Source: an uncultured Eubacteriales bacterium
GTDB lineage: Bacteria > Bacillota > Clostridia > Oscillospirales > Acutalibacteraceae
Direction of reading: 5' to 3'
Assembly (NCBI GenBank): GCA_900316555.1
Contig: ONDL01000004.1
Span: 1 to 64,000, forward strand
Length of the DNA stretch: 64,000 nucleotides
Positions 49,608 to 59,023 of the stretch are shown here, in pieces. The notes under the pieces were generated by a model. The model was given only the letters and a program-made list of their open reading frames with translations, was not told where the DNA came from and ran no database searches. Position numbers and translations under genes: made by a program. Positions within the stretch are counted from its first letter, which is position 1, and each line of letters starts with the position of its first letter.

Positions 49608-49611
49608 TATT

Positions 49612-50559
49612 TTGAGTGAAAAACAGAAAATCATCTCCGTAGTCGGGCCGACTGCCTCGGGCAAGACACGTCTTGCGGTCGAGCTTGCCAAAATCTTTGA
49701 CGGCGAGGTTATCTCCGCCGACTCCATGCAGATATATCAGGGCATGAAGATCGCCACCGCAAAGCCCGACAAAGCCGAAATGCAGGGAATTCCGCACCAC
49801 CTGATGGATTTCCTGCCGTCCGACAAAAGCTACTCCGTCGCGATGTTCACAGACGACGCAAAGCGATGTATCACGGATATTTCCTCGAGAGGGAAGCTCC
49901 CGCTACTGGCAGGCGGTACGGGCTTATACGTCGACTCTCTGCTCCGGAATATAAAATTCAGCGAAGAGGAACGCGACGAAAAGCTAAGCCGCGAGCTTTG
50001 GCAGAAGTATGAGGAAGAGGGCATAGATTCGCTGCTGCAAAAGCTCAGCGCGATTGACCCGCCGTCATATGAGCGGCTTAAGGAAGGCAGAAACCCAAAG
50101 CGCATTATCCGCGCAATTGAGTTCTTTTACACCACGGGCAAAACCATTACCGAACAAAACGAGATGTCAAGGCTTGAAGAATCACCCTATGACGCGATAA
50201 AGATAGGTCTGGGCTTTCTCGACCGCGGGAAGCTGTATGAAAGGATCAACCTCAGGGTCGACCTGATGCTCCGGAACGGACTGCTCGAGGAAGCGCGTCA
50301 GGTGCTCGGTTCAGAGCTTAGTCAAACCTCTGTAAAGGCAATAGGCTACAAGGAGCTTATGCCGTACTTTGAAGGCGAACAGAGCCTTGAGGAATGTATA
50401 GAAAAGCTGAAACGCGAAACCAGACGCTACGCAAAACGCCAGCTCACCTGGTTCAAACGAGATAAGGAAATCAATTGGCTGTATGTAGACGAAGAGCCGA
50501 ACTTTGAGGCGCTTCTCGATAAAGCCGTTCAAATTATAAAAGGAAGGTTATATGGATAA
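49612..50559 (+). CDS. miaA: tRNA dimethylallyltransferase
   Basis: Prenylates A37 of tRNAs reading UNN codons, the substrate later used by MiaB. The 315 residues start with VVGPTASGKTRLAVELA (P-loop), then SADSMQIYQGMKIATAKP near 35, PHHLMDFL near 63, AGGTGLYVDSLL near 98 and the swivel domain with RYAKRQLTWFKRD near 280. Complete. The start is probably TTG 49612, four bases past the mutL stop; the ribosome site (GGGCGTGA) is modest. The last eight bases overlap the HlyD-like gene. Confidence 0.96.
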   Translation: MSEKQKIISVVGPTASGKTRLAVELAKIFDGEVISADSMQIYQGMKIATAKPDKAEMQGIPHHLMDFLPSDKSYSVAMFTDDAKRCITDISSRGKLPLLAGGTGLYVDSLLRNIKFSEEERDEKLSRELWQKYEEEGIDSLLQKLSAIDPPSYERLKEGRNPKRIIRAIEFFYTTGKTITEQNEMSRLEESPYDAIKIGLGFLDRGKLYERINLRVDLMLRNGLLEEARQVLGSELSQTSVKAIGYKELMPYFEGEQSLEECIEKLKRETRRYAKRQLTWFKRDKEINWLYVDEEPNFEALLDKAVQIIKGRLYG

Positions 50560-51835
50560 GCTACTGTTCAAACGCATACTTGTCGCGGCGCTCACCTTGC
50601 TTGCGGTTGTATACGTTGCGTATCTGTTAATCAGCGCGAATTTTGACATGTATCCCACCGAAAACGCGGTGCAGACCACAGTAACCGACAAAATCTATTC
50701 CAATGCGTTCATCATCCGCGATGAGAACCTGATTGAAAACACCGCTCAGGGCGTGCTTTCGTACTCAGTCGCGAACGGCGAGGCTGTTAACGCTAACGGA
50801 GAAATAGCAAAGGTGTACGCGAACGCTGAGGACGCGCTTGCCCACAGCACCGCAGAAGCGCTCCAGAAAAAGAAGGAATCGCTCGAGTATATCCAGAAGA
50901 ATACGATCTCGGGTACGATGAACATTGATATTATCAACAACAATATCAAGAACAAGCTGATCAACTATCTCGACGATACAAACAACGGAAATATCAGCAA
51001 GACCGCGACCGACGCGGATACTCTTCTGACCTATATCAACCAGCGCATGCTCTACACCGGAAAGATCGAAAACTTCAACGAGGAAATCGCCTCTCTTTCC
51101 GAGCAGATAAGCACTCTCAATAACAGCGCAGGAAACAGCAAGGGTTCGATTAAGACGACAAAGGCGGGATATTTCACCGAGTTCTGCGACGGCTATGAAA
51201 AGACCTTCAGCTACGACGATATCGACAAGCTGACCCTTGACGATCTGAATAACGCAAAAAAAGGCTCAGTTCCCGACAATACCGCCGGAAAGGTTATCGG
51301 CAACGTAAAGTGGTACGTAGCCTGCGAGGTAAATTCCGACCAGGCAGCGAGCCTGAATATCTGGGACAGTGCGGTAACGGTGCTGTTCTCGGAAGCTTCG
51401 TCGGAAGCGATTCCCGCCGAGATTTACAAGGTCTCGCAGCCAGAGAAGGACGGAAACGCCCTTGTTATTCTCCGCTGCGACTACATGGACGACGGTATTC
51501 TCGAGGCAAGACAGGAGCCTATCGAAATCGGAATGGGTACATACACGGGTCTGCGTGTAAGCAAGCGCGCTATTCACGACGACTTCGTAACAAAGACCAC
51601 ATACGACGACAACGACAATCCGCACAAGGAAGAAAAGAAGGTTCAGGGCGTATACGTTCTCTACGGCAGCGAGGTTCAGTTCAAGCAGATCTCTATTCTC
51701 TACGCGGACGAGGATTATGTAATCTGCGACCCCAGCCCCGAGGAAGGCATTCTCTTAAACGGCAGCACAATTTCACTTTATGACAAGGTAATCGTGAAAG
51801 GAGACGATTTGTATGACGGCAAGGTCATTCACTGA
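50552..51835 (+). CDS. HlyD-like single-pass membrane protein of the sepF cluster
   Basis: A 427-residue protein with one N-terminal transmembrane helix (about 9-29) and an extracytoplasmic part. The layout is that of HlyD/periplasmic-adaptor proteins: a barrel-like segment (about 40-90), a helical stretch with coiled-coil tendency (about 95-200, EALQKKKESLEYIQKN and later IASLSEQISTLN), and beta-rich barrel segments to the end. No transporter gene is next to it. It lies between miaA and ylmE and overlaps both, so it is likely coexpressed with division genes. In a Gram-positive cell an envelope or septum role is possible. Function unassigned. Confidence 0.72.
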   Translation: MDKLLFKRILVAALTLLAVVYVAYLLISANFDMYPTENAVQTTVTDKIYSNAFIIRDENLIENTAQGVLSYSVANGEAVNANGEIAKVYANAEDALAHSTAEALQKKKESLEYIQKNTISGTMNIDIINNNIKNKLINYLDDTNNGNISKTATDADTLLTYINQRMLYTGKIENFNEEIASLSEQISTLNNSAGNSKGSIKTTKAGYFTEFCDGYEKTFSYDDIDKLTLDDLNNAKKGSVPDNTAGKVIGNVKWYVACEVNSDQAASLNIWDSAVTVLFSEASSEAIPAEIYKVSQPEKDGNALVILRCDYMDDGILEARQEPIEIGMGTYTGLRVSKRAIHDDFVTKTTYDDNDNPHKEEKKVQGVYVLYGSEVQFKQISILYADEDYVICDPSPEEGILLNGSTISLYDKVIVKGDDLYDGKVIH

Positions 51836-52526
51836 TGTAGAATATAATTACAAAAAAATAAACGAGGATATCGCCGAGGCGGCTCAGAAGGTCGGAAAAA
51901 AGAGAGAGGATATCACCTTTCTCGCGGCAACCAAGACCGTAGACGCCGCTACGATCAACCATGCGATTTCTCTCGGACTTGACCATATCGGCGAGAACAG
52001 GGTACAGGAGCTGCTCTCAAAATACGAGGACTACGATCTTGACAACTGTTCGCTGCAGTTCATCGGTCATTTGCAGACAAACAAGGTTCGGCAGATCGTC
52101 GGCAAGGTCGATCTGATCCAGTCGGTCGACTCAGTGAAGCTCGCAAAGGAAATTGCCGCGCAGTCACTGAAAAGAAATATCACGACGAACATTCTCGTCG
52201 AGGTCAATATCGGCAGGGAAGAGAACAAATCGGGCGTTTTTGAGGAAAACCTCGAGGAATTGCTCGCCCAAATCGCGGGATTTGATGGAATTTCTGTACA
52301 AGGTTTGATGACAATTCCGCCAATTTGTGATAATAAACATAAAATTTCTGAATATTTTAATAAAATGCACAACTTATTTATTGACATATCGCAAAAAAAA
52401 TTAGATAATATAAATATGCATATTCTTTCAATGGGTATGTCTGACGATTACCGCGAGGCTATCCTTGCGGGCGCAACTATGGTTAGAATAGGATCGGCGC
52501 TTTTCGGCGCAAGAAACTATACATAA
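51813..52526 (+). CDS. ylmE: YggS/YlmE-family pyridoxal-phosphate binding protein
   Basis: A 237-residue PLP-binding TIM-barrel protein of the YggS/PLPBP family, which handles vitamin B6 and affects amino acid balance; no firm enzyme activity is known. PLP Lys lies in FLAATKTVDAATINHA near 36. SLGLDHIGENRVQELLSKY near 53, QFIGHLQTNKVRQIV near 80, LSMGMSDDYREAI near 203 and MVRIGSALFGAR near 222 are conserved. ATG 51813 is inside the previous gene, with AAAGGAGA upstream. Its 3' third contains a sharply AT-rich patch with a near-perfect promoter at 52381-52409. Confidence 0.93.
   Translation: MTARSFTDVEYNYKKINEDIAEAAQKVGKKREDITFLAATKTVDAATINHAISLGLDHIGENRVQELLSKYEDYDLDNCSLQFIGHLQTNKVRQIVGKVDLIQSVDSVKLAKEIAAQSLKRNITTNILVEVNIGREENKSGVFEENLEELLAQIAGFDGISVQGLMTIPPICDNKHKISEYFNKMHNLFIDISQKKLDNINMHILSMGMSDDYREAILAGATMVRIGSALFGARNYT
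52381..52409 (+). promoter_or_regulatory. Internal promoter in ylmE driving sepF and downstream genes
   Basis: TTGACA (52381-52386), a 17-base spacer and GATAAT (52404-52409) inside the ylmE coding sequence. The surrounding bases 52321-52440 contain only 24 G/C in 120 by count. The sepF start is 133 bases downstream of the -10 box. Confidence 0.7.
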
Positions 52527-52542
52527 TTAGGAGGAAATAGAA

Positions 52543-53007
52543 ATGGCAGGAATAGTAGACAAGTTCAAGCGTATGTGGGACGCTCCCGACGACGAATACG
52601 AGTACGACGAGTACGGTTACGCCGACGAGGGCGAAGATGATTACGAGGAAGAGGCTCCCAGAGAGCGTGAAAGAGCTTCCGCAGTAACATCAGGCAGAAA
52701 TAAGGTTGTTAACATCAACGCAACAGCCAAGCTGCAGGTTGGTATCTTCAAGCCTGAGCGCTTCGGAGAAGAAACACGCGCGATTGCGGACGAGCTGATC
52801 AAAACTCACACAGTTGTACTCAATCTTGAGGACACCAACAAGGATATGGCAAGAAGAATTCTTGACTTCCTCAGCGGCGTCGCTTATGCCAACAACGGCA
52901 AAATCAAAAGAGTTGCTTCAAATACATATATTATTATCCCGAGCAACGTTGACCTCACAGGCGACGATCTGCTCGACGAGTTAGAAAACAGCGGTGTATA
53001 CTTCTGA
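52543..53007 (+). CDS. sepF: Cell division protein SepF
   Basis: SepF tethers and bundles FtsZ filaments at the membrane. The 154 residues start with a membrane-binding amphipathic helix (MAGIVDKFKRMWD), then an acidic Asp/Glu/Tyr linker (about 14-50) and the SepF core: NINATAKLQVGIFKPERFGEETRAIADEL from about 65 and ARRILDFLSGVAYANNGKIKRVASNTYIIIPSNVDL near 107-142. Complete. TTAGGAGGAAA precedes ATG 52543. It overlaps ylmH by 14 bases. Confidence 0.96.
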   Translation: MAGIVDKFKRMWDAPDDEYEYDEYGYADEGEDDYEEEAPRERERASAVTSGRNKVVNINATAKLQVGIFKPERFGEETRAIADELIKTHTVVLNLEDTNKDMARRILDFLSGVAYANNGKIKRVASNTYIIIPSNVDLTGDDLLDELENSGVYF

Positions 53008-53740
53008 TAACGACAAGCTGTTTTTATCTCAGCTTGACGACGGCGTGTACCTCTGTCAGCAAAGACAGAAGCCGTACTTCTTTCCGTTCCTGAGCGAGCG
53101 GAAGCAGGCGGTCGCCAAGCGATACCTTGACTCCTCGGGCTTTTTGACCTACCGCTTTTACGGCGGATACGAGGACAGCGAACGAAAGGTTCTCGGGCTG
53201 TATTTCTATGATGAAATCGAGGACTTTCCCGTTACCGCGCTGGAAATCACCTTCCGAAAAGCGGACAAGCTCACTCACAGGGATTTCCTGGGAGCTTTGA
53301 TGTCGCTCGGAATCGAGCGCGACACCGTCGGAGATATTTTGGTCGAGGACGGAAGATGCGTAGTCTTTGTCAAGTCGGAGATAAGCTCATACATCACCTC
53401 GCAGCTGTTCAAAATCGGCAGCGCGGGCGTAAAGATTAAAGAAGCGGATCCCGATACTCTTCCAAATGGCAGAGGCTTTGACGAGCAGTCCTATGTCGTG
53501 GCGTCACTCAGACTTGACGCTGTTGTGGCTGCCGTAACGGGTTTATCGCGCGAAAAGACCAAGCAGCTTATCTGCTCGGGAAACGTCAGCCTTAACTTTC
53601 TGCCCTGCGACAATGTTAGCAAGGCGATTGAAAGCGGCGACAGCCTGAGTATACGGGGCAAGGGTAAATATAAAATAAACGGTGTATTAGGGGAAACAAA
53701 GAAACACCGAACCAGATTATCAATTATTCACTACAGATAA
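52994..53740 (+). CDS. ylmH: YlmH-family RNA-binding protein (S4 domain)
   Basis: A 248-residue YlmH, associated with the division cluster and, in Bacillus, with rescue of ribosomes. An N-terminal RRM-like half (FPFLSERKQAVAKRYL, then LGALMSLGIERDTVGDIL near 100) is followed by an S4 domain from about 175 (RLDAVVAAVTGLSREKTKQLICSGNVSLN). The start is GTG 52994 within sepF, so translation is coupled. divIVA follows after 12 bases. Confidence 0.92.
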   Translation: MYTSDNDKLFLSQLDDGVYLCQQRQKPYFFPFLSERKQAVAKRYLDSSGFLTYRFYGGYEDSERKVLGLYFYDEIEDFPVTALEITFRKADKLTHRDFLGALMSLGIERDTVGDILVEDGRCVVFVKSEISSYITSQLFKIGSAGVKIKEADPDTLPNGRGFDEQSYVVASLRLDAVVAAVTGLSREKTKQLICSGNVSLNFLPCDNVSKAIESGDSLSIRGKGKYKINGVLGETKKHRTRLSIIHYR

Positions 53741-53752
53741 GGAGTTCAGAAC

Positions 53753-54562
53753 ATGCTTACTATTGATGAAATCAAGAATGTCAGCTTCAGAAAAGCTACT
53801 CTCAGCGGCGGCTACAGAGCCGAAGATGTTGACGCATTTATCGATGAGATAATCGCGTCCTTTGAACAGCTGAAAAAGGAAAAAACCAATCTTGTACATA
53901 AAATCGACAGACTCGCTACCCGTCTTGAGGAGTACAGAGCAGACGAGGAGACCGTAAGAAACGCTCTGCTTACTTCACAGAAGATGTCCGACGCCTGCAT
54001 CAAAGAGGCGAGAGAGAAGGCAGCGAGAATTATCCGCGAGGCAGAGGAGAAGGCAAATGCGATCTCCGTTGAGGCAAACAACCAGACCGCTCTCGAGAAG
54101 GAGAATTATCTCCAGCTCCAGGCTGACGCAGTTAATCTCAGAGCCGAGCTCATTGAGCTTTACAGAAGCCACATCAAGACTATCGATGACCTTCCCACAT
54201 CAGAGGATCTCGACAAGACCACCAAGGAGCTTGACGAGAAATATCCCACCGCTCCCGTAGAGCCTCAGCCCACCTTCAATCCTGCGGATTTCCGTCAGGA
54301 CAACTACGCTCAGGAGAATTACGCTCAGGACTATTCACAGCAGAGCTACGACGAGCCTGCATATGATGAGCAGGGTGAAGAGACAGTTTCTCAGCCTCAG
54401 CAGTTCAGACAGCCCGCCAGAAGACAGCAGCAGCGCCCCGTAAGACAGGCTCCCGCCCAGGGTGAAGCCGATTTCAGCGACGGCACAAAGGTTGCTGCAA
54501 AGCGCCCGAGCAAATTTGCTCACCTCAAGTTCGGCGATAACTACGACGTTTCAGCCGACTGA
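53753..54562 (+). CDS. divIVA: DivIVA-domain cell division/polarity protein
   Basis: DivIVA senses strongly curved membrane at poles and septa. The 269 residues start LTIDEIKNVSFRKATLSGGYRAEDVDAF, the N-terminal lipid-binding domain with the characteristic GY pair, then a long coiled coil (about 30-145), and from about 165 a low-complexity tail rich in Gln, Tyr, Asp and Pro with repeated QENYAQ-like units and an Arg/Gln run. It ends with FAHLKFGDNYDVSAD. The tail is unusually long and disordered. AAGGAG precedes ATG 53753. Confidence 0.93.
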   Translation: MLTIDEIKNVSFRKATLSGGYRAEDVDAFIDEIIASFEQLKKEKTNLVHKIDRLATRLEEYRADEETVRNALLTSQKMSDACIKEAREKAARIIREAEEKANAISVEANNQTALEKENYLQLQADAVNLRAELIELYRSHIKTIDDLPTSEDLDKTTKELDEKYPTAPVEPQPTFNPADFRQDNYAQENYAQDYSQQSYDEPAYDEQGEETVSQPQQFRQPARRQQQRPVRQAPAQGEADFSDGTKVAAKRPSKFAHLKFGDNYDVSAD

Positions 54563-54591
54563 TAAATTATTAAATTGGAGAGATAACTACA

Positions 54592-57357
54592 ATGTCCCAG
54601 GATTATAACGCTACACTTAATCTTCCGAAAACCGATTTTCCGATGCGTGCGGGTCTGCCCAAGAGCGAGCCTGTTACCCTCAAGAATTGGGAGGACGAGA
54701 AATTATATGACAAGCTCATGGAGCGTAACGAGGGCAAGCCCCTCTTTGTGCTTCACGACGGACCTCCTTACGCGAACGGCGATATTCACCTCGGCCACGC
54801 GCTCAACAAAATCTTGAAGGATTTCATCGTCCGCTACAAGAATATGGCGGGCTTCAAGGCTCCGTTCGTTCCCGGCTGGGATACCCACGGCCTTCCCACC
54901 GAGCTCAAGGCAAGACAGAAGGCAGGTATCGGAAGCTCCGCGGATATATCCGTGGTTGAGCTGCGCAAGCTCTGCGAGGAGTTCGTTACAGGTTATATAA
55001 ACGACCAGAGAGAGCAGTTCAAGCGCTTAGGCGCTATCGGCGAATGGGACAATCCTTATATCACCCTCAAGCACGAATTCGAGGCTGAGCAGATCAAGGT
55101 ATTTGCCGAGATGGCTGACAAGGGCTACATCTACCGCGGCTTAAAGCCCGTTTACTGGTGCCCCGAGTGCAAGACCGCTCTCGCCGAAGCCGAGATCGAG
55201 TACGCCGAGGATCCCTGCCACTCTATCTACGTTAAGTTCAGAGTTACCGACGACTTGGGTAAATTCGCCGCTATGGGCATCGACCCCGCAAAGGTATCCT
55301 TCGTAATCTGGACAACGACCACTTGGACGCTCCCTGCCAACGTCGCCATCTGCGTCGGTCCCAGATTTGAGTATTCCGTAATCCAGAGCGGCGATGAGTA
55401 TTATGTAATGGCTACAGAGCTTTACCGTTCCGCTATGGAAGAAGCAGGCATTACAGACTATCAGGTCGTCGCTGCAATCAAGGGCAGCGAGCTCGAGTAC
55501 ATGAAAACTCAGCACCCGTTCCTTGACCGCGAGTCGCTCCTCATTGTCGGCGAGCACGTAACTCTCGAAAGCGGTACAGGCTGCGTTCACACCGCGCCCG
55601 GTCACGGTGTTGACGACTACAATGTCTGCCGCAACTATCCCGAAATTCCCGTAATCTGTCCCGTAAACGGGGACGGCGTTCTCACTGAGGAAGCAGGTCA
55701 GTTTGCAGGTCTTACAACAGACGAAGCGAACAAGAAGATCGCTATTCACCTTGACGCGACCGGTTCTCTGTTTGCGCTCAAGAAAATCATTCACCAGTAT
55801 CCGCACTGCTGGAGATGTAAATCACCGATTCTGTTCAGAGCGACAGACCAGTGGTTCTGCTCCGTTGACGACTTCAAGGACGACGCTGTAAAGGCTATCA
55901 ACGAGGTCGAGTGGATCCCCTCATGGGGCAAGGACAGAATTACCTCAATGGTAAGAGAGAGAAAAGACTGGTGTATCTCACGTCAGAGAAAATGGGGCGT
56001 TCCGATCCCGATTTTCTACTGCAGAGATTGCGGCGAGCCCTTGATCGACAAGACCGCTATGCTTGCGGTTGCCGATGTATTTGCTAAGGAAGGCTCCAAC
56101 GCGTGGTTTGACCACGACGCTTCCGGGATGCTGCCTGAAGGCACCAAGTGCGCAAAGTGCGGCTGCACCTCGTTTGACAAGGAAAAGGATATCATGGACG
56201 TCTGGTTCGACAGCGGTTCCTCACATACCGCCGTTGTAAGACGCCGCGGCTACCTCAAGTTCCCCGCAGACCTCTATCTCGAGGGTAACGACCAGTACAG
56301 AGGCTGGTTCCAGTCCTCGCTGCTCACCTCCGTTGCAACAATGGGTACTGCTCCTTACAAGACCGTTCTGACTCACGGCATGATTCTCGATATGGAAAAG
56401 AGAAAAATGAGCAAGTCGCTCGGCAACGGCATCAGCCCTCAGGAGGTTATCAAACAGTACGGCGCCGACGTATTAAGACTCTGGGTCGCTTCCTGCGACT
56501 ACCAGTCCGACGTCAACATCTCCTTCGATATCCTCAAGCAGCGCTCCGAGGCTTACAGAAAGGTGAGAAATACCGCGAGATATATCCTCGGCAATCTGTT
56601 TGACTTTAATCCCGATACAGATATGGCGGACTTCGATACTCTGCTTCCGATTGACAAGTGGGCTCTCGCAAAGCTCAACAGCCTTATTGACAAGGTAAGG
56701 GAAGCATACGACAAGTACGAGTTCCATATTGTATATCACAGCATTCACAACTTCTGCGTTGTAGATATGTCAAACTTCTATCTTGACGTACTCAAGGACA
56801 GACTGTATACAGAGAAGGCTGATTCTCCGCGCAGAAGAGCCGCTCAGACAGCTATGTACCTTATCCTCAACGCAATGACAAGAATGATCGCTCCGATCCT
56901 TGCGTACACCTCCGACGAAATCTGGAAGTTTATGCCGCACTCCGCTGCCGACGAGGCTTCTCACGTTATCTACAACGAGATGCCCGAGAAGGTCGCGGCA
57001 GACGTTGACGACAGCTTCATGGAGTTCTGGAACCGCATTCACGAGCTCAGAGACGACGTTAAAAAGACTCTTGAGCCGATGATCAAGGAAAAGACGATCA
57101 AGAGCTCGCTCGAAGCTAAGGTCACTCTCAGCGCGGGCGGAGAGACCCTTGAATTCCTCAGGCAGGCCGAACCCGAGCTTGCCGACGCGTTCATCGTATC
57201 CGAGGTCGTTATTGCCGATAACGGCGCCGAGCTCGAAATCACCGCCGAAAAAGCGGAGGGTGAGAAGTGCGAACGCTGCTGGGCAATCAGAAAATCCGTA
57301 GGCGCTGACGCCGAGCATCCCACGCTCTGCGCTCACTGCTGCGAAACATTAAGATAA
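54592..57357 (+). CDS. ileS: Isoleucyl-tRNA synthetase
   Basis: Class Ia synthetase charging tRNA-Ile. The 921 residues have the HIGH motif [20 protein letters not shown] near 60, the editing domain (about 200-400) with [12 protein letters not shown] near 240, a [14 protein letters not shown] stretch near 463, KMSKS in [13 protein letters not shown] near 602, and a C-terminal zinc finger CERCWAIR with a CAHCC partner at the very end. Complete. TTGGAGAGA precedes ATG 54592. Only 29 bases separate it from divIVA, so it has no leader or T-box of its own. Confidence 0.98.
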   Translation: MSQDYNATLNLPKTDFPMRAGLPKSEPVTLKNWEDEKLYDKLMERNEGKPLFVLHDGPPYANGDIHLGHALNKILKDFIVRYKNMAGFKAPFVPGWDTHGLPTELKARQKAGIGSSADISVVELRKLCEEFVTGYINDQREQFKRLGAIGEWDNPYITLKHEFEAEQIKVFAEMADKGYIYRGLKPVYWCPECKTALAEAEIEYAEDPCHSIYVKFRVTDDLGKFAAMGIDPAKVSFVIWTTTTWTLPANVAICVGPRFEYSVIQSGDEYYVMATELYRSAMEEAGITDYQVVAAIKGSELEYMKTQHPFLDRESLLIVGEHVTLESGTGCVHTAPGHGVDDYNVCRNYPEIPVICPVNGDGVLTEEAGQFAGLTTDEANKKIAIHLDATGSLFALKKIIHQYPHCWRCKSPILFRATDQWFCSVDDFKDDAVKAINEVEWIPSWGKDRITSMVRERKDWCISRQRKWGVPIPIFYCRDCGEPLIDKTAMLAVADVFAKEGSNAWFDHDASGMLPEGTKCAKCGCTSFDKEKDIMDVWFDSGSSHTAVVRRRGYLKFPADLYLEGNDQYRGWFQSSLLTSVATMGTAPYKTVLTHGMILDMEKRKMSKSLGNGISPQEVIKQYGADVLRLWVASCDYQSDVNISFDILKQRSEAYRKVRNTARYILGNLFDFNPDTDMADFDTLLPIDKWALAKLNSLIDKVREAYDKYEFHIVYHSIHNFCVVDMSNFYLDVLKDRLYTEKADSPRRRAAQTAMYLILNAMTRMIAPILAYTSDEIWKFMPHSAADEASHVIYNEMPEKVAADVDDSFMEFWNRIHELRDDVKKTLEPMIKEKTIKSSLEAKVTLSAGGETLEFLRQAEPELADAFIVSEVVIADNGAELEITAEKAEGEKCERCWAIRKSVGADAEHPTLCAHCCETLR

Positions 57358-57367
57358 CAATAATTAC

Positions 57368-57400
57368 AAAATCGGTGTGATTGCGGTTGCACCGATTTTT
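57368..57400 (+). terminator. Terminator after ileS
   Basis: A 10-bp stem, AAAATCGGTG against CACCGATTTT with a 12-base loop. lspA starts 28 bases later. Confidence 0.75.
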
Positions 57401-57428
57401 GATTATACTTTGGAATTTGGAGGTATAT

Positions 57429-57905
57429 ATGCCTTTTATCGCACTTGCAATCGGCGCTCTGATTGTCGCCGCTGACCAGATCATCAAGTACTTTGTGAAT
57501 ACGGGACTCAAGCCCGTGGGTGAAGTGAGCGTTATCGACGGCCTGTTTAAGCTCGTTTACGTCGAAAACCGCGGCGTCGCCTTCGGAATGTTCAAGGATA
57601 TGCGCTGGGTTTTCATCGCGCTCACCTCAGTAATGATCGCTGTTATCATTTTCTATATGTTCAAAAAACGTCCGTCGGGCAAGTTCTTCTACATCTGTGC
57701 GGGCTTGATCATAGGCGGCGGTATCGGCAACCTGATTGACCGCATTATCTACGGCTACGTTATCGACTATCTGAGCATTTCCTTCTTTCCGCCCGTCTGC
57801 AACTTCGCGGACTACTGCATCACGATCGGCGTAATACTGCTTGTGATTTACATTTTCTTCTTCTCGAAAGCCTTCAAGTCAGACAAGGATAAGTTAAATG
57901 ACTGA
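57429..57905 (+). CDS. lspA: Lipoprotein signal peptidase
   Basis: Signal peptidase II cuts lipoprotein signal peptides, so it would process the lipoproteins encoded at 9.6 and 12.0 kb. The 158 residues have four transmembrane helices, VENRGVAFGMF near 43, the catalytic Asp in GNLIDRIIYGYVIDYL near 103-112 and the second Asp in CNFADYCITIG near 125. ATG 57429 follows GGAGGTATAT; the open frame upstream is in the terminator. Eight bases overlap rluD. Confidence 0.96.
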   Translation: MPFIALAIGALIVAADQIIKYFVNTGLKPVGEVSVIDGLFKLVYVENRGVAFGMFKDMRWVFIALTSVMIAVIIFYMFKKRPSGKFFYICAGLIIGGGIGNLIDRIIYGYVIDYLSISFFPPVCNFADYCITIGVILLVIYIFFFSKAFKSDKDKLND

Positions 57906-58815
57906 GCATACGCTGATTTGTTCCGAAAGCGGTGTAAGGCTCGATAAGTTCATTGCAGACGCGGATATCGGTGTTTCCAGAAGCGCGGCTGTCGGACTGA
58001 TTGAAAGCGGCGGTGTCAGTCTGAACGGTGAGAGAGCCAACAAGAAGCAGAAGCTCAAAACAGGCGACGAGATTAAGGTTTGTATACCCGATCCTGTACC
58101 GTACGAGGCGAAGGCTGAAAATATTCCGCTCGATATCGTTTATGAGGATAACGATTTGCTCGTCGTAAACAAGCCGAAGGGCATGGTCGTTCACCCTGCC
58201 GCAGGCAACTACGACGGCACTCTCGTAAACGCCCTGCTGTACCACTGCGGCGACAGTCTATCAGGTATCAACGGAGTTCTCCGCCCGGGTATTGTCCACC
58301 GTATCGACAAGGATACGAGCGGACTTCTGATTGTCGCAAAGAACGACGAGTCCCACAAGTTCCTCTCCGGACAGATCAAGGAGCACTCATTTACAAGAGA
58401 ATACGAGGCCGTAGTATGGGGCAGCGTCAGGGAAGACGAGGGCACTGTAAACGCACCTATCGGCAGAAACCCCAACGACCGTAAGAAGATGTGCATTACT
58501 CAGAAAAACAGCAAAGAAGCCGTGACCCATTACAGCGTGATCGCCAGATACAAGGGCTATACTCATATCCGCTGTGTTCTCGAAACAGGCAGAACCCACC
58601 AGATCCGCGTCCACATGGCGTCCTTGGGTCATCCTGTGGCGGGCGATTTGGTGTACGGTGTCAAAAACGAGAAGGTGGCGTTTGAGGGACAGTGCCTTCA
58701 CGCGAAGAAAATCGGGTTTGTACATCCGGCAACAGGAGAGTATATGGAGTTTGACTCAGAGCTTCCCGAGTACTTTAAGAATTTTTTAACAAAACTGAGA
58801 AACATATCCGCATAA
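57898..58815 (+). CDS. rluD: RluD-type 23S rRNA pseudouridine synthase
   Basis: A 305-residue RluA-family enzyme that isomerises uridines, probably in 23S rRNA. An N-terminal S4 domain (RLDKFIADADIGVSRSAAVGLIESGGVSLNG, described in parts) is followed by the catalytic domain with HRIDKDTSGLLIVAKND near 140 (catalytic Asp), VLETGRTHQIRVHMASLGHPVAGD near 225-245 and the late CLHAKKIGFVHP segment. Full length. It follows lspA in the conserved lspA-rluD order. Exact target site unproven. Confidence 0.93.
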   Translation: MTEHTLICSESGVRLDKFIADADIGVSRSAAVGLIESGGVSLNGERANKKQKLKTGDEIKVCIPDPVPYEAKAENIPLDIVYEDNDLLVVNKPKGMVVHPAAGNYDGTLVNALLYHCGDSLSGINGVLRPGIVHRIDKDTSGLLIVAKNDESHKFLSGQIKEHSFTREYEAVVWGSVREDEGTVNAPIGRNPNDRKKMCITQKNSKEAVTHYSVIARYKGYTHIRCVLETGRTHQIRVHMASLGHPVAGDLVYGVKNEKVAFEGQCLHAKKIGFVHPATGEYMEFDSELPEYFKNFLTKLRNISA

Positions 58816-58833
58816 ACTTTTTCCAAAAAGTGC

Positions 58834-58862
58834 TTGCATTATAATTCTATCTATGATATAAT
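58834..58862 (+). promoter_or_regulatory. Sigma-A promoter of rplS
   Basis: TTGCAT (58834-58839), a 17-base spacer and TATAAT (58857-58862). Confidence 0.8.
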
Positions 58863-58868
58863 AACCGA

Positions 58869-59010
58869 GTAGGTTTGGAAAAGTCTATGCCAAACCTGAT
58901 ACATTTGGTTCCGTCGTTTCCCGACGACGTGGTCAGATAACGGCGCAAGCCGTCATTTTGAAACTGATAGTCCGCTGCCATGGAAGGGTATGAATATCGG
59001 GTAAATAATT
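58869..59010 (+). promoter_or_regulatory. rplS 5' leader, candidate L19 leader RNA
   Basis: About 150 untranslated bases with three clear hairpins: AGGTTTGG/CCAAACCT (58871-58897), CGTCG/CGACG (about 58912-58927) and ACGGC/GCCGT with a GCAA tetraloop (58940-58953). Firmicutes have a described L19 leader in this position. The match is by place and hairpin pattern. Confidence 0.55.
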
Positions 59011-59023
59011 AGGAGGATGAAAT

